From: Chlamydiia bacterium
Lineage (GTDB): Bacteria; Chlamydiota; Chlamydiia; Chlamydiales; JACKPQ01
NCBI GenBank assembly: GCA_030433395.1
Contig: JAUILX010000014.1
Coordinates: 1 to 12,503, forward strand
Direction: 5' to 3'
Length of the DNA: 12,503 nt
This document shows, piece after piece, positions 6,039 through 12,503 of the stretch. Position numbers and translations under genes: made by a program. Positions within the stretch are counted from its first letter, which is position 1. The number at the start of each line of letters is the position of its first letter. The notes beneath the pieces were generated by a model. It was given only the letters and a program-made list of their open reading frames with translations. It had not been told where the DNA came from and did no database searches.

Positions 6039-7452
6039 AAAATGTTTGGCCAAATGGTGTGACGCAAAAACAAGCGCGACCATCAACTTGACCTGTTGCC
6101 ACAACTGAGCATTCAAAGAGCCAGTCCATGATCACTGTTGAGACAAGCAGAGCTTCAGCATCTGAATACTCGGGCAGTGTGTATTGCCAGTGGCGCCCTT
6201 TACGCTCAAGTGTAACGGCCTTTTCCTCATCAAGAGGAATGATAGCCCCTGTTAAAAAATCATCTAGGTAGATCCAACCAGTGTCGACAATGGGCTCTAA
6301 GCTTTTTTCGATGATGCGAATATTTCGCTCTGTGAGAAGATCGCTTGTAGATTCATCAATGCGGATGCGGTTAAATGGATGGCGATGTAGCTCCACTGCG
6401 CGCTTATCGGAAGACATTTGTAGCCACTCATTTCCATCTGCATTGATTTTGAGCTTTCCATCGACAAGCTCAGCAAGCTGAATGAGTAGCACTTTATCGA
6501 TGAGTTTATGCAAATAGGCTTTAAATGCCTCGGGCTTATTTAAATTGAAATGTCCAAGGCGTTTGGCAATTTTTTGAGCATCATCTTCATTAACTGTATA
6601 TGTGAAGCTATCATCTACGGTGATCCCCTCTTTAGATGCAATGTTAACCAAAGTGCCCATGTCTTCGACGAAGGCAAAGTCAGATGGGCGCGTGCGCATA
6701 ATTGACCCCATATCCCGAATAGGACGCGGCTTGTTATTCTTGATGAAGAGCAAATAATCACGCCATTCCTTAAAGAAGGTCACAACCTCACACCAATTCT
6801 CTCCATCTAATTCATGTCCTAAACAGCAGACAAAATTAAACTCGAGATAAATCATGATCTCTTCAAACTGTTCGTGAGTTAAGTTGTATTTTGTCATGAT
6901 CTGTTTAGATGAGACTTTGTAGTCAGGGGAGTTCATCACATCTTGCAAAATGGATGAAGCTGTGGGCTCACTAAAATTAAGTTCGAGCAAATAACGTTGA
7001 TATTTCTGTGGTGTCTGTAAAAACTTATCAACAATTGAGTCAAAAATGTTGTCGCTTGTGCGGGGAATTGGGTACCAATTAGGCAAGACATGGATAGGAA
7101 CGCGCTTGAGTAAATTTTTTAGAGCTTCAATTCCTGGAACATCATCAAAGCGGTCAAACTCATCTTCAAAGCTCTTGCGCATCTCTTTATTGACAATGAC
7201 TGTATCTTCATCTGCGGTCAGAAAACTTTCCTCCATAAGATTTTCTAAAATTGGGGTTAGAGTCTCTTCGGAAAGCTTAAGATTTGTCATCATTTTTTTT
7301 ATTGAAAAGGTGCTTGGACTAAAAAGAATTTCATCCCATATTTCATACTCAACAAGGCTCAAGTTGGCGAGCATCGATCGTCTTTTGACATCTGCCGAAA
7401 TATCATAGTCATTTAAATCGATTTGATTGCTTGCAAAACTTAATTCACTCAT
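6031..7452 (-). CDS. hypothetical protein with winged-helix-like units, coupled to smpB
   Basis: A 473-residue protein with no recognised name. The ATG at 7452 is chosen because GAGGTG lies about 7 nt upstream; a TTG at 7503 has no support. It is acidic, soluble and has no signal peptide. Residues about 30-90 look like a winged helix (helices, then EESFLTADEDTVIVNKE as the wing). Similar helix-turn-wing patterns recur near 150-215, 310-345 (IQLAELVDGKLKINADGNEW) and 435-473 (ending CFCVTPFGQTFYD). The LaELv..GkL.i...G pattern recalls N-terminal domains of XPB/Ssl2-type helicases, but no helicase motifs are present. DNA or RNA binding is therefore only an inference. Its stop overlaps the smpB start by 8 nt, so the two are co-transcribed. 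It is divergent from leuS. Confidence 0.9.
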   Translation of the reverse strand: MSELSFASNQIDLNDYDISADVKRRSMLANLSLVEYEIWDEILFSPSTFSIKKMMTNLKLSEETLTPILENLMEESFLTADEDTVIVNKEMRKSFEDEFDRFDDVPGIEALKNLLKRVPIHVLPNWYPIPRTSDNIFDSIVDKFLQTPQKYQRYLLELNFSEPTASSILQDVMNSPDYKVSSKQIMTKYNLTHEQFEEIMIYLEFNFVCCLGHELDGENWCEVVTFFKEWRDYLLFIKNNKPRPIRDMGSIMRTRPSDFAFVEDMGTLVNIASKEGITVDDSFTYTVNEDDAQKIAKRLGHFNLNKPEAFKAYLHKLIDKVLLIQLAELVDGKLKINADGNEWLQMSSDKRAVELHRHPFNRIRIDESTSDLLTERNIRIIEKSLEPIVDTGWIYLDDFLTGAIIPLDEEKAVTLERKGRHWQYTLPEYSDAEALLVSTVIMDWLFECSVVATGQVDGRACFCVTPFGQTFYD

Positions 7453-7474
7453 GTGTACACCTCTTCTTAAACCC

Positions 7475-7503
7475 AGTCTAAATGAATAGTTGCTTTTATG
7501 CAA
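7475..7503 (-). promoter_or_regulatory. weak promoter candidate for the smpB operon
   Basis: On the minus strand TTGCAT (7503-7498) and TAGACT (7480-7475) are 17 bp apart, with a predicted start near 7468 in front of the GAGGTG site. Matches to consensus are only 3 of 6 and 4 of 6. The same 113 bp gap must also hold the leuS promoter. On the plus strand TATAAA at 7535-7540 is the best -10 candidate, without a clear -35. Confidence 0.3.
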
Positions 7504-7565
7504 CCTATTTATTAATAATTTTTTGAAGTCGCGTTATAAAAGTACCTTTGATATGATGGTAGGTT

Positions 7566-9971
7566 ATGACACAACCTAAATACAATCACAAAGCCATTGA
7601 AGCCAAATGGCAAAAATTTTGGATTGATCAAAAAAGCTTTAAAGCGATTGAGGATGATCGCCCTAAGTATTACGCACTGTCTATGTTGCCATATCCTTCA
7701 GGCGCTGGCCTTCACGTAGGTCACGTGACAGGATATACAGGTGTAGACATCATGGCCCGTTATATGCGAACTAAAGGCTTTAATGTCCTGCATCCCATGG
7801 GTTGGGACAGCTTTGGCCTTCCTGCAGAGCAATATGCGATTCGCACCGGCACCCATCCAGCCGTAACGACTGAAAAAAACATCAACACCTACCGCCGCCA
7901 GCTTCAAACGCTAGGCCTTTCCTATGATTGGGACCGTGAATTTGCAACAAGTGACCCCAAATTTTATAAATGGACGCAATGGATTTTCACCAAGCTTTAT
8001 GAGCAAGGTCTTGCTTATGAGGCTGAAATGCTTGTGAACTACTGCCCAGCCCTTGGGACTGTACTGGCCAACGAAGAGGTAGAAAATGGCAAGTCTGTAG
8101 AAGGGGGATACCCTGTTGAGCGCCGCCCACTGCGGCAATGGATCTTAAAGATCACCGCATATGCAGAGCGACTTCTCAATGACTTAGATAATCTAGATTG
8201 GCCTGAATATCTAAAACAGATCCAGCGCAATTGGATTGGTAAAAGTGTGGGGGCGAGCATCACTTTTGGTGAGATCGAGGTCTACACAACCCGCCCAGAC
8301 ACGCTTTCTGGGGCAACATTTATAGTCCTTTCACCTGAGCACCCATTGGTTGAAAAAATTGTCACGCAAGAGCAAAGACAAGAAATCGAAGCGTATCAAA
8401 AACAAACAGCCGCTAAAAGTGATTTAGAGCGCGCTGAGCTCTCAAAAGACAAAACCGGTGTTTTCACCGGCGCCTACGTTAAAAACCCCTTCACATCGCA
8501 AAGTATCCCCATTTGGATTGCCGATTACGTCCTCATGGGGTATGGAACTGGAGCCGTGATGGCTGTACCTGCCCATGATGAGCGAGATGCAGAATTTGCA
8601 AAAAAGTACAATTTACCAGTTGTCAAAGTCTATGAAGATGAAACAAGCTATAATGCTGATCAAGCCCAAAAAGAGATGCTTGAGTGGTTATCAAAAAACC
8701 GATGCGGCAAACCAGAAGTGCGCTATAAACTTAGAGACTGGCTCTTTTCACGCCAGCGTTATTGGGGCGAGCCGATTCCTATTTTACACCTAGCAGATGG
8801 CACAAAGCGCGCATTAAAGTTGGATGAGCTTCCGCTAACTCCACCCGAGCTTACCGATTATAAGCCAGCTGGCGATGGCAACAGCCCCCTAGCTAAAGTC
8901 TTAGACTGGGTTAACGTCGATGGAGCTAAGCGCGAGGTCAACACCATGCCTCAGTGGGCGGGCTCTTGCTGGTACTACCTGCGTTATTGCGATCCTCACA
9001 ATAATGCTGCTGCTTGGGATCTTAAGAAAGAAAAATACTGGATGCCCGTCGATCTTTATGTTGGAGGAGTTGAGCACGCTGTGTTGCATCTGCTCTATGC
9101 ACGATTTTGGCATAAGGTTCTCTTTGACCTGGGACTTGTTTCAACCTGTGAGCCCTTTAAAAGATTGCGCAACCAAGGCCTGTTGACTGCCATGGCTTAC
9201 AAGCTCGATGAAGGTGGCTACGTTCCACCAGACGAAGTAGAAAAGCAAAACGATCAATACATCCACAAACCGTCTGGAAAGACATTAACCGCAAGCGTTG
9301 AAAAGATGTCTAAATCCAAACTCAATGGCGTTACGCCGGATGAGATTATTTCAGAATATGGAGCAGATACACTGCGGCTATATGAAATGTTCATGGGCCC
9401 ATTTGATAAAGAAAAGCTCTGGGATCCAGAAGCCCTTTCAGGCTGTCAGCGCTTTTTAAACCGGTTTTGGGATTTGGTGACATCAGATATGCTTACAGAT
9501 GAAGAAAGCGATGCAGCTCTTAAACTTGGACACCGCCTTATCCATGGAGCTTCCCATGATATCGAAAACATGTTTTTCAACACCACCATCTCTAAAATGA
9601 TGGAGTTTGTAAATGGCATCTCAAAACTCAATGCCTATCCAAAATCTGTCCTGGCCATGGCCGTGCAAGTACTGCAACCGTTTGCCCCACACCTTGCTGA
9701 AGAGAGCTGGGAGCGCCTTGGTCAATCTACACCCTTGACCACAACTCCATTTCCCAAAGTAGATCCAAAATACCTAACCGAAGATGTCATCACCTACATC
9801 TTGCAAGTCAACGGTAAAGTACGCGGCCGCTATGATTTGCCTAAAGGACAAACTCAAGAGCAATTGCTCGAGCACGTTAAATCTCAGCCTGCAGCTGAGC
9901 GCTACCTAACAGGTGACATTATTAAAGTCATCTACGTGCCCAACAAACTCTTAAACCTCGTTGTCAAATGA
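7566..9971 (+). CDS. leuS: leucyl-tRNA synthetase
   Basis: This class I synthetase charges tRNA(Leu) with leucine in the cytoplasm. It has 801 residues, slightly short compared with about 820-860, but all parts are present. The N-terminus reads YNHKAIEAKWQKFW. The HIGH motif is HVGH at 50-53. The CP1 editing domain shows TTRPDTLSGATF at 241-252 and GTGAVMAVPAHDERD at 327-341, where Asp338 is the equivalent of the editing aspartate. The tryptophan-rich WAGSCWYYLRY follows at 464-474, KMSKS at 580-584, then the anticodon-binding helices and a C-terminal domain with LQVNGKVRG at 746-754. ATG 7566 is the only in-frame start nearby. Its ribosome site is weak (AGG only 2 nt away). It overlaps waaA by ATGA. 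Confidence 0.99.
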   Translation: MTQPKYNHKAIEAKWQKFWIDQKSFKAIEDDRPKYYALSMLPYPSGAGLHVGHVTGYTGVDIMARYMRTKGFNVLHPMGWDSFGLPAEQYAIRTGTHPAVTTEKNINTYRRQLQTLGLSYDWDREFATSDPKFYKWTQWIFTKLYEQGLAYEAEMLVNYCPALGTVLANEEVENGKSVEGGYPVERRPLRQWILKITAYAERLLNDLDNLDWPEYLKQIQRNWIGKSVGASITFGEIEVYTTRPDTLSGATFIVLSPEHPLVEKIVTQEQRQEIEAYQKQTAAKSDLERAELSKDKTGVFTGAYVKNPFTSQSIPIWIADYVLMGYGTGAVMAVPAHDERDAEFAKKYNLPVVKVYEDETSYNADQAQKEMLEWLSKNRCGKPEVRYKLRDWLFSRQRYWGEPIPILHLADGTKRALKLDELPLTPPELTDYKPAGDGNSPLAKVLDWVNVDGAKREVNTMPQWAGSCWYYLRYCDPHNNAAAWDLKKEKYWMPVDLYVGGVEHAVLHLLYARFWHKVLFDLGLVSTCEPFKRLRNQGLLTAMAYKLDEGGYVPPDEVEKQNDQYIHKPSGKTLTASVEKMSKSKLNGVTPDEIISEYGADTLRLYEMFMGPFDKEKLWDPEALSGCQRFLNRFWDLVTSDMLTDEESDAALKLGHRLIHGASHDIENMFFNTTISKMMEFVNGISKLNAYPKSVLAMAVQVLQPFAPHLAEESWERLGQSTPLTTTPFPKVDPKYLTEDVITYILQVNGKVRGRYDLPKGQTQEQLLEHVKSQPAAERYLTGDIIKVIYVPNKLLNLVVK

Positions 9972-11107
9972 GATTTTTCTACGGCATTGCCCTCGGCCTT
10001 CTTTTTTTAGCCTACTTGCCTAAAGCACTATACTCGCGCTTGCGCTATGGCAAATACAAATCCAAGTTCACCATCCCAAAAATCCCCTCAACAGATAAGC
10101 CCATCGTTTGGATTCACGCATGCTCAGTGGGGGAGACAAAGGCAGCTTCGACTCTTGCCAAACATTTTAAAGATCACGCCCTCGTTATTTCATCAACAAC
10201 AGATACCGGTCACGCCCTTGCCAAAACACTCATTCCAGCCCATGCCCATATCATGCTACCCTTTGACTTTCGCTTTCTCATGCGCCGTTTAGCTAAACAA
10301 ATGGCGCCTAAACTTCTCATTCTCATTGAAAGCGATTGCTGGCTCAACCTGCTTTTAGAAACCCCTTGCCGCAAAGTCCTAGTAAGCGCAACTCTTTCAG
10401 AGCGCTCACTCAAGCGCTACCAAAAACTGCCCTCGTTTGCGCGCCTAGTCTACTCGCAATTTGATTTCATAGGCACTCAAAACCAAACCTACCAACAGCG
10501 TTTTGCCACCCTTGGCATCCAAACAACCATCACAGGAAATCTTAAACTTGATCTTCCAGCACCTCCCTCCAGTCCCGAAGACTTTGCCATCACCATCGGA
10601 TCAACGCATGCAGGGGAGGAGGAAGCCATTGTGAAAGTCCTAGAGCCCCTCACAAAAAAATATCCTCAGATCAAGCTCTACGTCATACCTCGCCACCCTG
10701 AGCGTTTTGCTCTCGTTGAAAAACTGCTTAAAACATCAAAAGCTATTCCCATCACTGAAATGGGCGTTTTGCAAAGCTACTACGCTCGATCAAAACTTGC
10801 CATTGTCGGAGGCAGCTTTATTGGAAACATTGGCGGGCATAATATTTTAGAGCCTATTTTAAATCACGTTCCTGTTTTTTTTGGGCCTCAGATGCACGCG
10901 CAACAAGAACTTGTTCAACTGGCAGCTGCGGCCGGCAAGCAGCTTGAAATTACTGAGCTTTGCGATGCTGTAGAAAAATGCATTACAGATTCCGATCACT
11001 ATGGAAGTCTATGCGCTGCTGCTGCTAGCGTTGAGAGCCTACTTCGGGGTATCAGTGGCAAGACTTACAAAAGCATTTGCAAGGTAAAGTTGCCGCTTAA
11101 TGACTAA
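9968..11107 (+). CDS. waaA: 3-deoxy-D-manno-octulosonic acid (Kdo) transferase
   Basis: WaaA (KdtA; GseA in Chlamydia) transfers Kdo from CMP-Kdo to lipid IVA at the inner face of the cytoplasmic membrane. The 379 residues are shorter than the usual 420-440. Residues 2-21 form the N-terminal membrane anchor. WIHACSVGET at 48-57 carries the likely catalytic Glu56. Later come GSTHAGEEE at 211-219, PRHPER at 241-246 and the CMP-Kdo-binding GGSFIGNIGGHNILEP at 281-296, followed by FFGPQMH. The usual ETELWPN-like motif is replaced by ESDCWLN at 121-127. This resembles, from memory, the chlamydial form, in which the enzyme can add several Kdo units. How many it adds here cannot be read from the sequence. 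Its start overlaps the leuS stop (ATGA), so the two are probably co-transcribed. Confidence 0.95.
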   Translation: MRFFYGIALGLLFLAYLPKALYSRLRYGKYKSKFTIPKIPSTDKPIVWIHACSVGETKAASTLAKHFKDHALVISSTTDTGHALAKTLIPAHAHIMLPFDFRFLMRRLAKQMAPKLLILIESDCWLNLLLETPCRKVLVSATLSERSLKRYQKLPSFARLVYSQFDFIGTQNQTYQQRFATLGIQTTITGNLKLDLPAPPSSPEDFAITIGSTHAGEEEAIVKVLEPLTKKYPQIKLYVIPRHPERFALVEKLLKTSKAIPITEMGVLQSYYARSKLAIVGGSFIGNIGGHNILEPILNHVPVFFGPQMHAQQELVQLAAAAGKQLEITELCDAVEKCITDSDHYGSLCAAAASVESLLRGISGKTYKSICKVKLPLND

Positions 11108-11118
11108 TGTTACGCGAG

Positions 11119-11775
11119 TTACTGATCCAGATCTCCTATGGTCTCGACAGGCTGAATAGAGGGCTCAATTGTATAAATGCAATTAACGCGTAAGATGCTG
11201 GCAGTGAGAGGACGGTTCATCCAATCTGTTGTTTTCCAAGTTTTTATAACAGAATGCTGCGCTGAAGTTTTTAAGCTCTCATGAGTTTTTAAGCTAAACG
11301 CTCGTTTGTTCTCTTGATCAACGGGCTTGCTAAAATAGGCATTGGGATATCTTTTTGAATTGTACTGGCCCAAGACTGGATAGACGAGAACACAAATCCG
11401 ACTTAAACGTTGAACTTCTAATGACGATGAATCAAAAGCAATAGCAGTAGTTCCTACTGATTCTCCAGGCCACACAAAATGGTTATGCCAATACCATTTG
11501 CTTTTTCTCTCATGTTTGGATCTTGGCAACATATTTTCATGACCATATTGATTAGCATGGTGAAGACAAACACTGATGATTTTTTGTGTAGGCTTGATGT
11601 ATTTTTTAGCATCATTAGCAATAGTGTCAGTGACAACCTGATCATGTGGGCTACTAGCACCCGTTAGTTCAGGGTAAATGGCATCCTGGTCACCAATATA
11701 AACTTTGAAGTGATGTCTCCACAAATACTCGGTTTGATTCATGGTCACGCAGCTTACGCGATAGTCAAGGGCCAT
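11119..11775 (-). CDS. hypothetical protein, 218 residues
   Basis: An unrecognised soluble-looking protein with no signal peptide or membrane helix. ATG 11775 is preceded by TAAGGAG with 8 nt spacing, so the start is well supported; ATG 11742 (MNQTEYLWRHHF) is an alternative. The sequence is rich in His, Trp and Tyr (KWYWHNHFVWPGE near 93-105). Residues 24-36 (VYIGDQDAIYPEL) are encoded by a 34-nt block that recurs at the right end of the window. It converges on waaA with 11 bp between stops and no visible terminator. Upstream, a TATTAT at about 30 bp before the ATG is a possible -10. The 256 bp from 11776 to 12031 contain no gene I can support. Probably lineage-specific; function unknown. 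Confidence 0.8.
   Translation of the reverse strand: MALDYRVSCVTMNQTEYLWRHHFKVYIGDQDAIYPELTGASSPHDQVVTDTIANDAKKYIKPTQKIISVCLHHANQYGHENMLPRSKHERKSKWYWHNHFVWPGESVGTTAIAFDSSSLEVQRLSRICVLVYPVLGQYNSKRYPNAYFSKPVDQENKRAFSLKTHESLKTSAQHSVIKTWKTTDWMNRPLTASILRVNCIYTIEPSIQPVETIGDLDQ
11670..11703. repeat. 34-nt block shared with 12430-12463
   Basis: CAGGGTAAATGGCATCCTGG and the following TCACCAATATAAAC match 12430-12463 at 30 of 34 positions in the same orientation. Similarity stops sharply on the right side. Here the block lies within the 218-residue gene and encodes VYIGDQDAIYP on the minus strand. Confidence 0.55.
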
Positions 11776-12031
11776 TCTAGCATCTCCTTAGGCGAATAAT
11801 ACTGAAATATGCACAATGAAATGTTTAATTACAAGTAGATATAGCGAAGAGACCTCAATTTCTTTTCAGGTAGATAGAGGAAACATTTCCAGAATCTGGT
11901 GGCAGTTGAGATATTTATGTTTAGAAGTTTTTGTCAGCAAATTTGCGTATTCCGTTTGAAAGCATATGCACAATGGGGCTGAAACATATAATAAAAATTT
12001 TCAAAAGATTGAATAGCTTTAAAAAGTCGAT

Positions 12032-12295
12032 TTAAACTTTTTCTTTGTCAATAGGAATCGACTGGGAGCTCTGTGAAAATTGAATAATTTGGTCTAGGTT
12101 TTTTAATACTTCAGATTTGTATTCCGTTGCCTCAGAAATCAAAGCATCTTTGGTAGAAAACTTTTCAGATTTTTTGCAAAATTCTTGAAATAAAAGATTA
12201 ATTTTAGCCTCAAGTTGGGCTTTATCAGATGGAGATGACGAAACAACTTCCTAAACTTCCTTCATAAAGCTATTTACCATAATAGACGTAGTCAT
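12032..12295 (-). pseudogene. 87-codon small gene interrupted by in-frame TAG
   Basis: Reading leftward from ATG 12295, with AGGAG 7 nt upstream, the frame gives 14 residues (MTTSIMVNSFMKEV). It then meets TAG at 12253-12251 and continues for 72 more sense codons to TAA at 12034-12032. The downstream part is clearly protein-like: charged, helical and probably coiled (KAQLEAKINLLFQEF, YKSEVLKNLDQIIQF). The TAG is one change from CAG (Gln). There is no good restart codon after the stop. It follows a small ORF by 11 nt, so the two would share a transcript. It could be a recent pseudogene, a sequencing error or a readthrough site. No family recognised. Confidence 0.6.
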
Positions 12296-12306
12296 GACAG
12301 ACTCCT

Positions 12307-12444
12307 TTATTTTAAATATAACCTTTCACCTGTCAAAGAATGTTCTATCCATTTTTGGAATAAATGGCCCCGAAATGCGGGTAATTCTTTAGGACCAGTT
12401 GCTTGTAAGGGAAGAGTTGAGGCCACTATCAGGGCAATTGACAT
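12307..12444 (-). CDS. small ORF upstream of the TAG-interrupted gene
   Basis: The 45-codon ORF begins MSIALIVASTLPLQATG, a short hydrophobic stretch that could be a signal peptide, and continues PKELPAFRGHLFQKWIEHSL to the stop at 12307. The frame stays open upstream to the window edge, so this may instead be the 3' end of a longer gene; ATG 12444 has only a poor ribosome site. Its TAA overlaps the AAGGAG of the next gene, a typical operon junction. A TTGACA...TAAAAT pair lies inside it, but it would start transcription on top of that ribosome site. Function unknown. Confidence 0.42.
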   Translation of the reverse strand: MSIALIVASTLPLQATGPKELPAFRGHLFQKWIEHSLTGERLYLK

Positions 12445-12490
12445 CCTGCTCACCAATATAAACACCGATTTTTGAGTTCCATTCGGTATA
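12430..12490 (-). repeat. mosaic of two repeats: element-end copy plus 34-nt block
   Basis: Positions 12466-12490, read on the minus strand, begin TATACCGAATGG and match the left end of the 5303-5584 element at 23 of 25 positions. Directly next to it, 12430-12463 matches 11670-11703 inside the 218-residue gene at 30 of 34. On the minus strand the two blocks read in one frame from ATG 12493 as MYTEWNSKIGVYIGEQD, open for 34 codons to 12389. A GGAG abuts that ATG without spacing. Whether this is a broken gene or a repeat junction cannot be decided here. Confidence 0.5.
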
Positions 12491-12503
12491 CATCTCCTTT
12501 TAT

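Noticed and set aside
7489..7504. Small hairpin GTTGC-TTTTAT-GCAAC between the divergent genes
   Set aside because: Only a 5 bp stem, expected by chance in an AT-rich promoter region. It overlaps the weak -35 candidate but gives no clear operator.
8039..9186. Long opposite-strand or shifted ORFs inside leuS
   Set aside because: All are shadows of the leuS frame. None has a ribosome site or protein-like character of its own.
11807..11975. 12-nt direct repeat ATATGCACAATG at 11807-11818 and 11964-11975
   Set aside because: Short, with no further similarity around it. Likely chance.
12309..12336. TTGACA - 16 bp - TAAAAT promoter on the minus strand
   Set aside because: It lies inside a plausible small coding frame, and its predicted start would fall on the ribosome site of the next gene, leaving almost no leader. 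Probably coincidental.

Overview
The window looks like a piece of chromosome from a member of the Chlamydiota, more likely an environmental (chlamydia-like) lineage than a Chlamydia species. This is inferred from gene content and from remembered synteny, not from a search. dnaN-recF sits in the same neighbourhood as smpB, and leuS overlaps a Kdo transferase gene (waaA/kdtA, called gseA in Chlamydia); both arrangements are known from Chlamydia. Between and around these core genes lie accessory genes: a leucine-rich-repeat protein, several small unknown ORFs and dispersed repeats. Base composition is moderate and fairly uniform, and all core genes look intact.

Layout, left to right. (1) Positions 1-60 hold the first 20 codons of an unknown leftward gene with a strong ribosome binding site. 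A doubtful rightward ORF (153-527) runs into the antisense of recF. (2) dnaN (2535-1423) and recF (1433-381) form a leftward, overlapping pair behind a good sigma70-type promoter (TTGACA, 18 bp, TATGCT). (3) The 507 bp between dnaN and the next gene contain only a weak 64-codon ORF and a long inverted repeat. (4) A 709-residue LRR protein with one N-terminal membrane segment (5172-3043) is leftward, with its own TATAAT box. (5) A 282 bp element with ~25 bp terminal inverted repeats (5303-5584) ends 10 bp past the smpB stop. (6) smpB (6038-5595) is translationally coupled to an upstream 473-residue protein (7452-6031) that appears to be built from winged-helix-like units. (7) Divergently, leuS (7566-9971) and waaA (9968-11107) form a rightward pair with an ATGA overlap. 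(8) A leftward 218-residue unknown gene (11775-11119) converges on waaA with an 11 bp gap. (9) The right end holds a small leftward two-gene cluster: a 45-codon ORF followed by an 87-codon ORF broken by an in-frame TAG. It also carries a third copy of the 5303/5584 repeat, joined to a 34-nt block shared with the 218-residue gene.

Functionally, the recognised genes cover replication and repair (beta clamp, RecF), ribosome rescue (SmpB), leucyl-tRNA charging (LeuRS) and attachment of Kdo to lipid A (WaaA). The accessory material lies between these housekeeping blocks. No tRNA, rRNA, CRISPR array, intact transposase or tmRNA was seen, so the tmRNA partner of SmpB must lie elsewhere. The most interesting items are the LRR gene between dnaN and smpB, the dispersed repeat family with its mosaic copy at the right end, the amber-interrupted small gene, and the unknown protein coupled to smpB.
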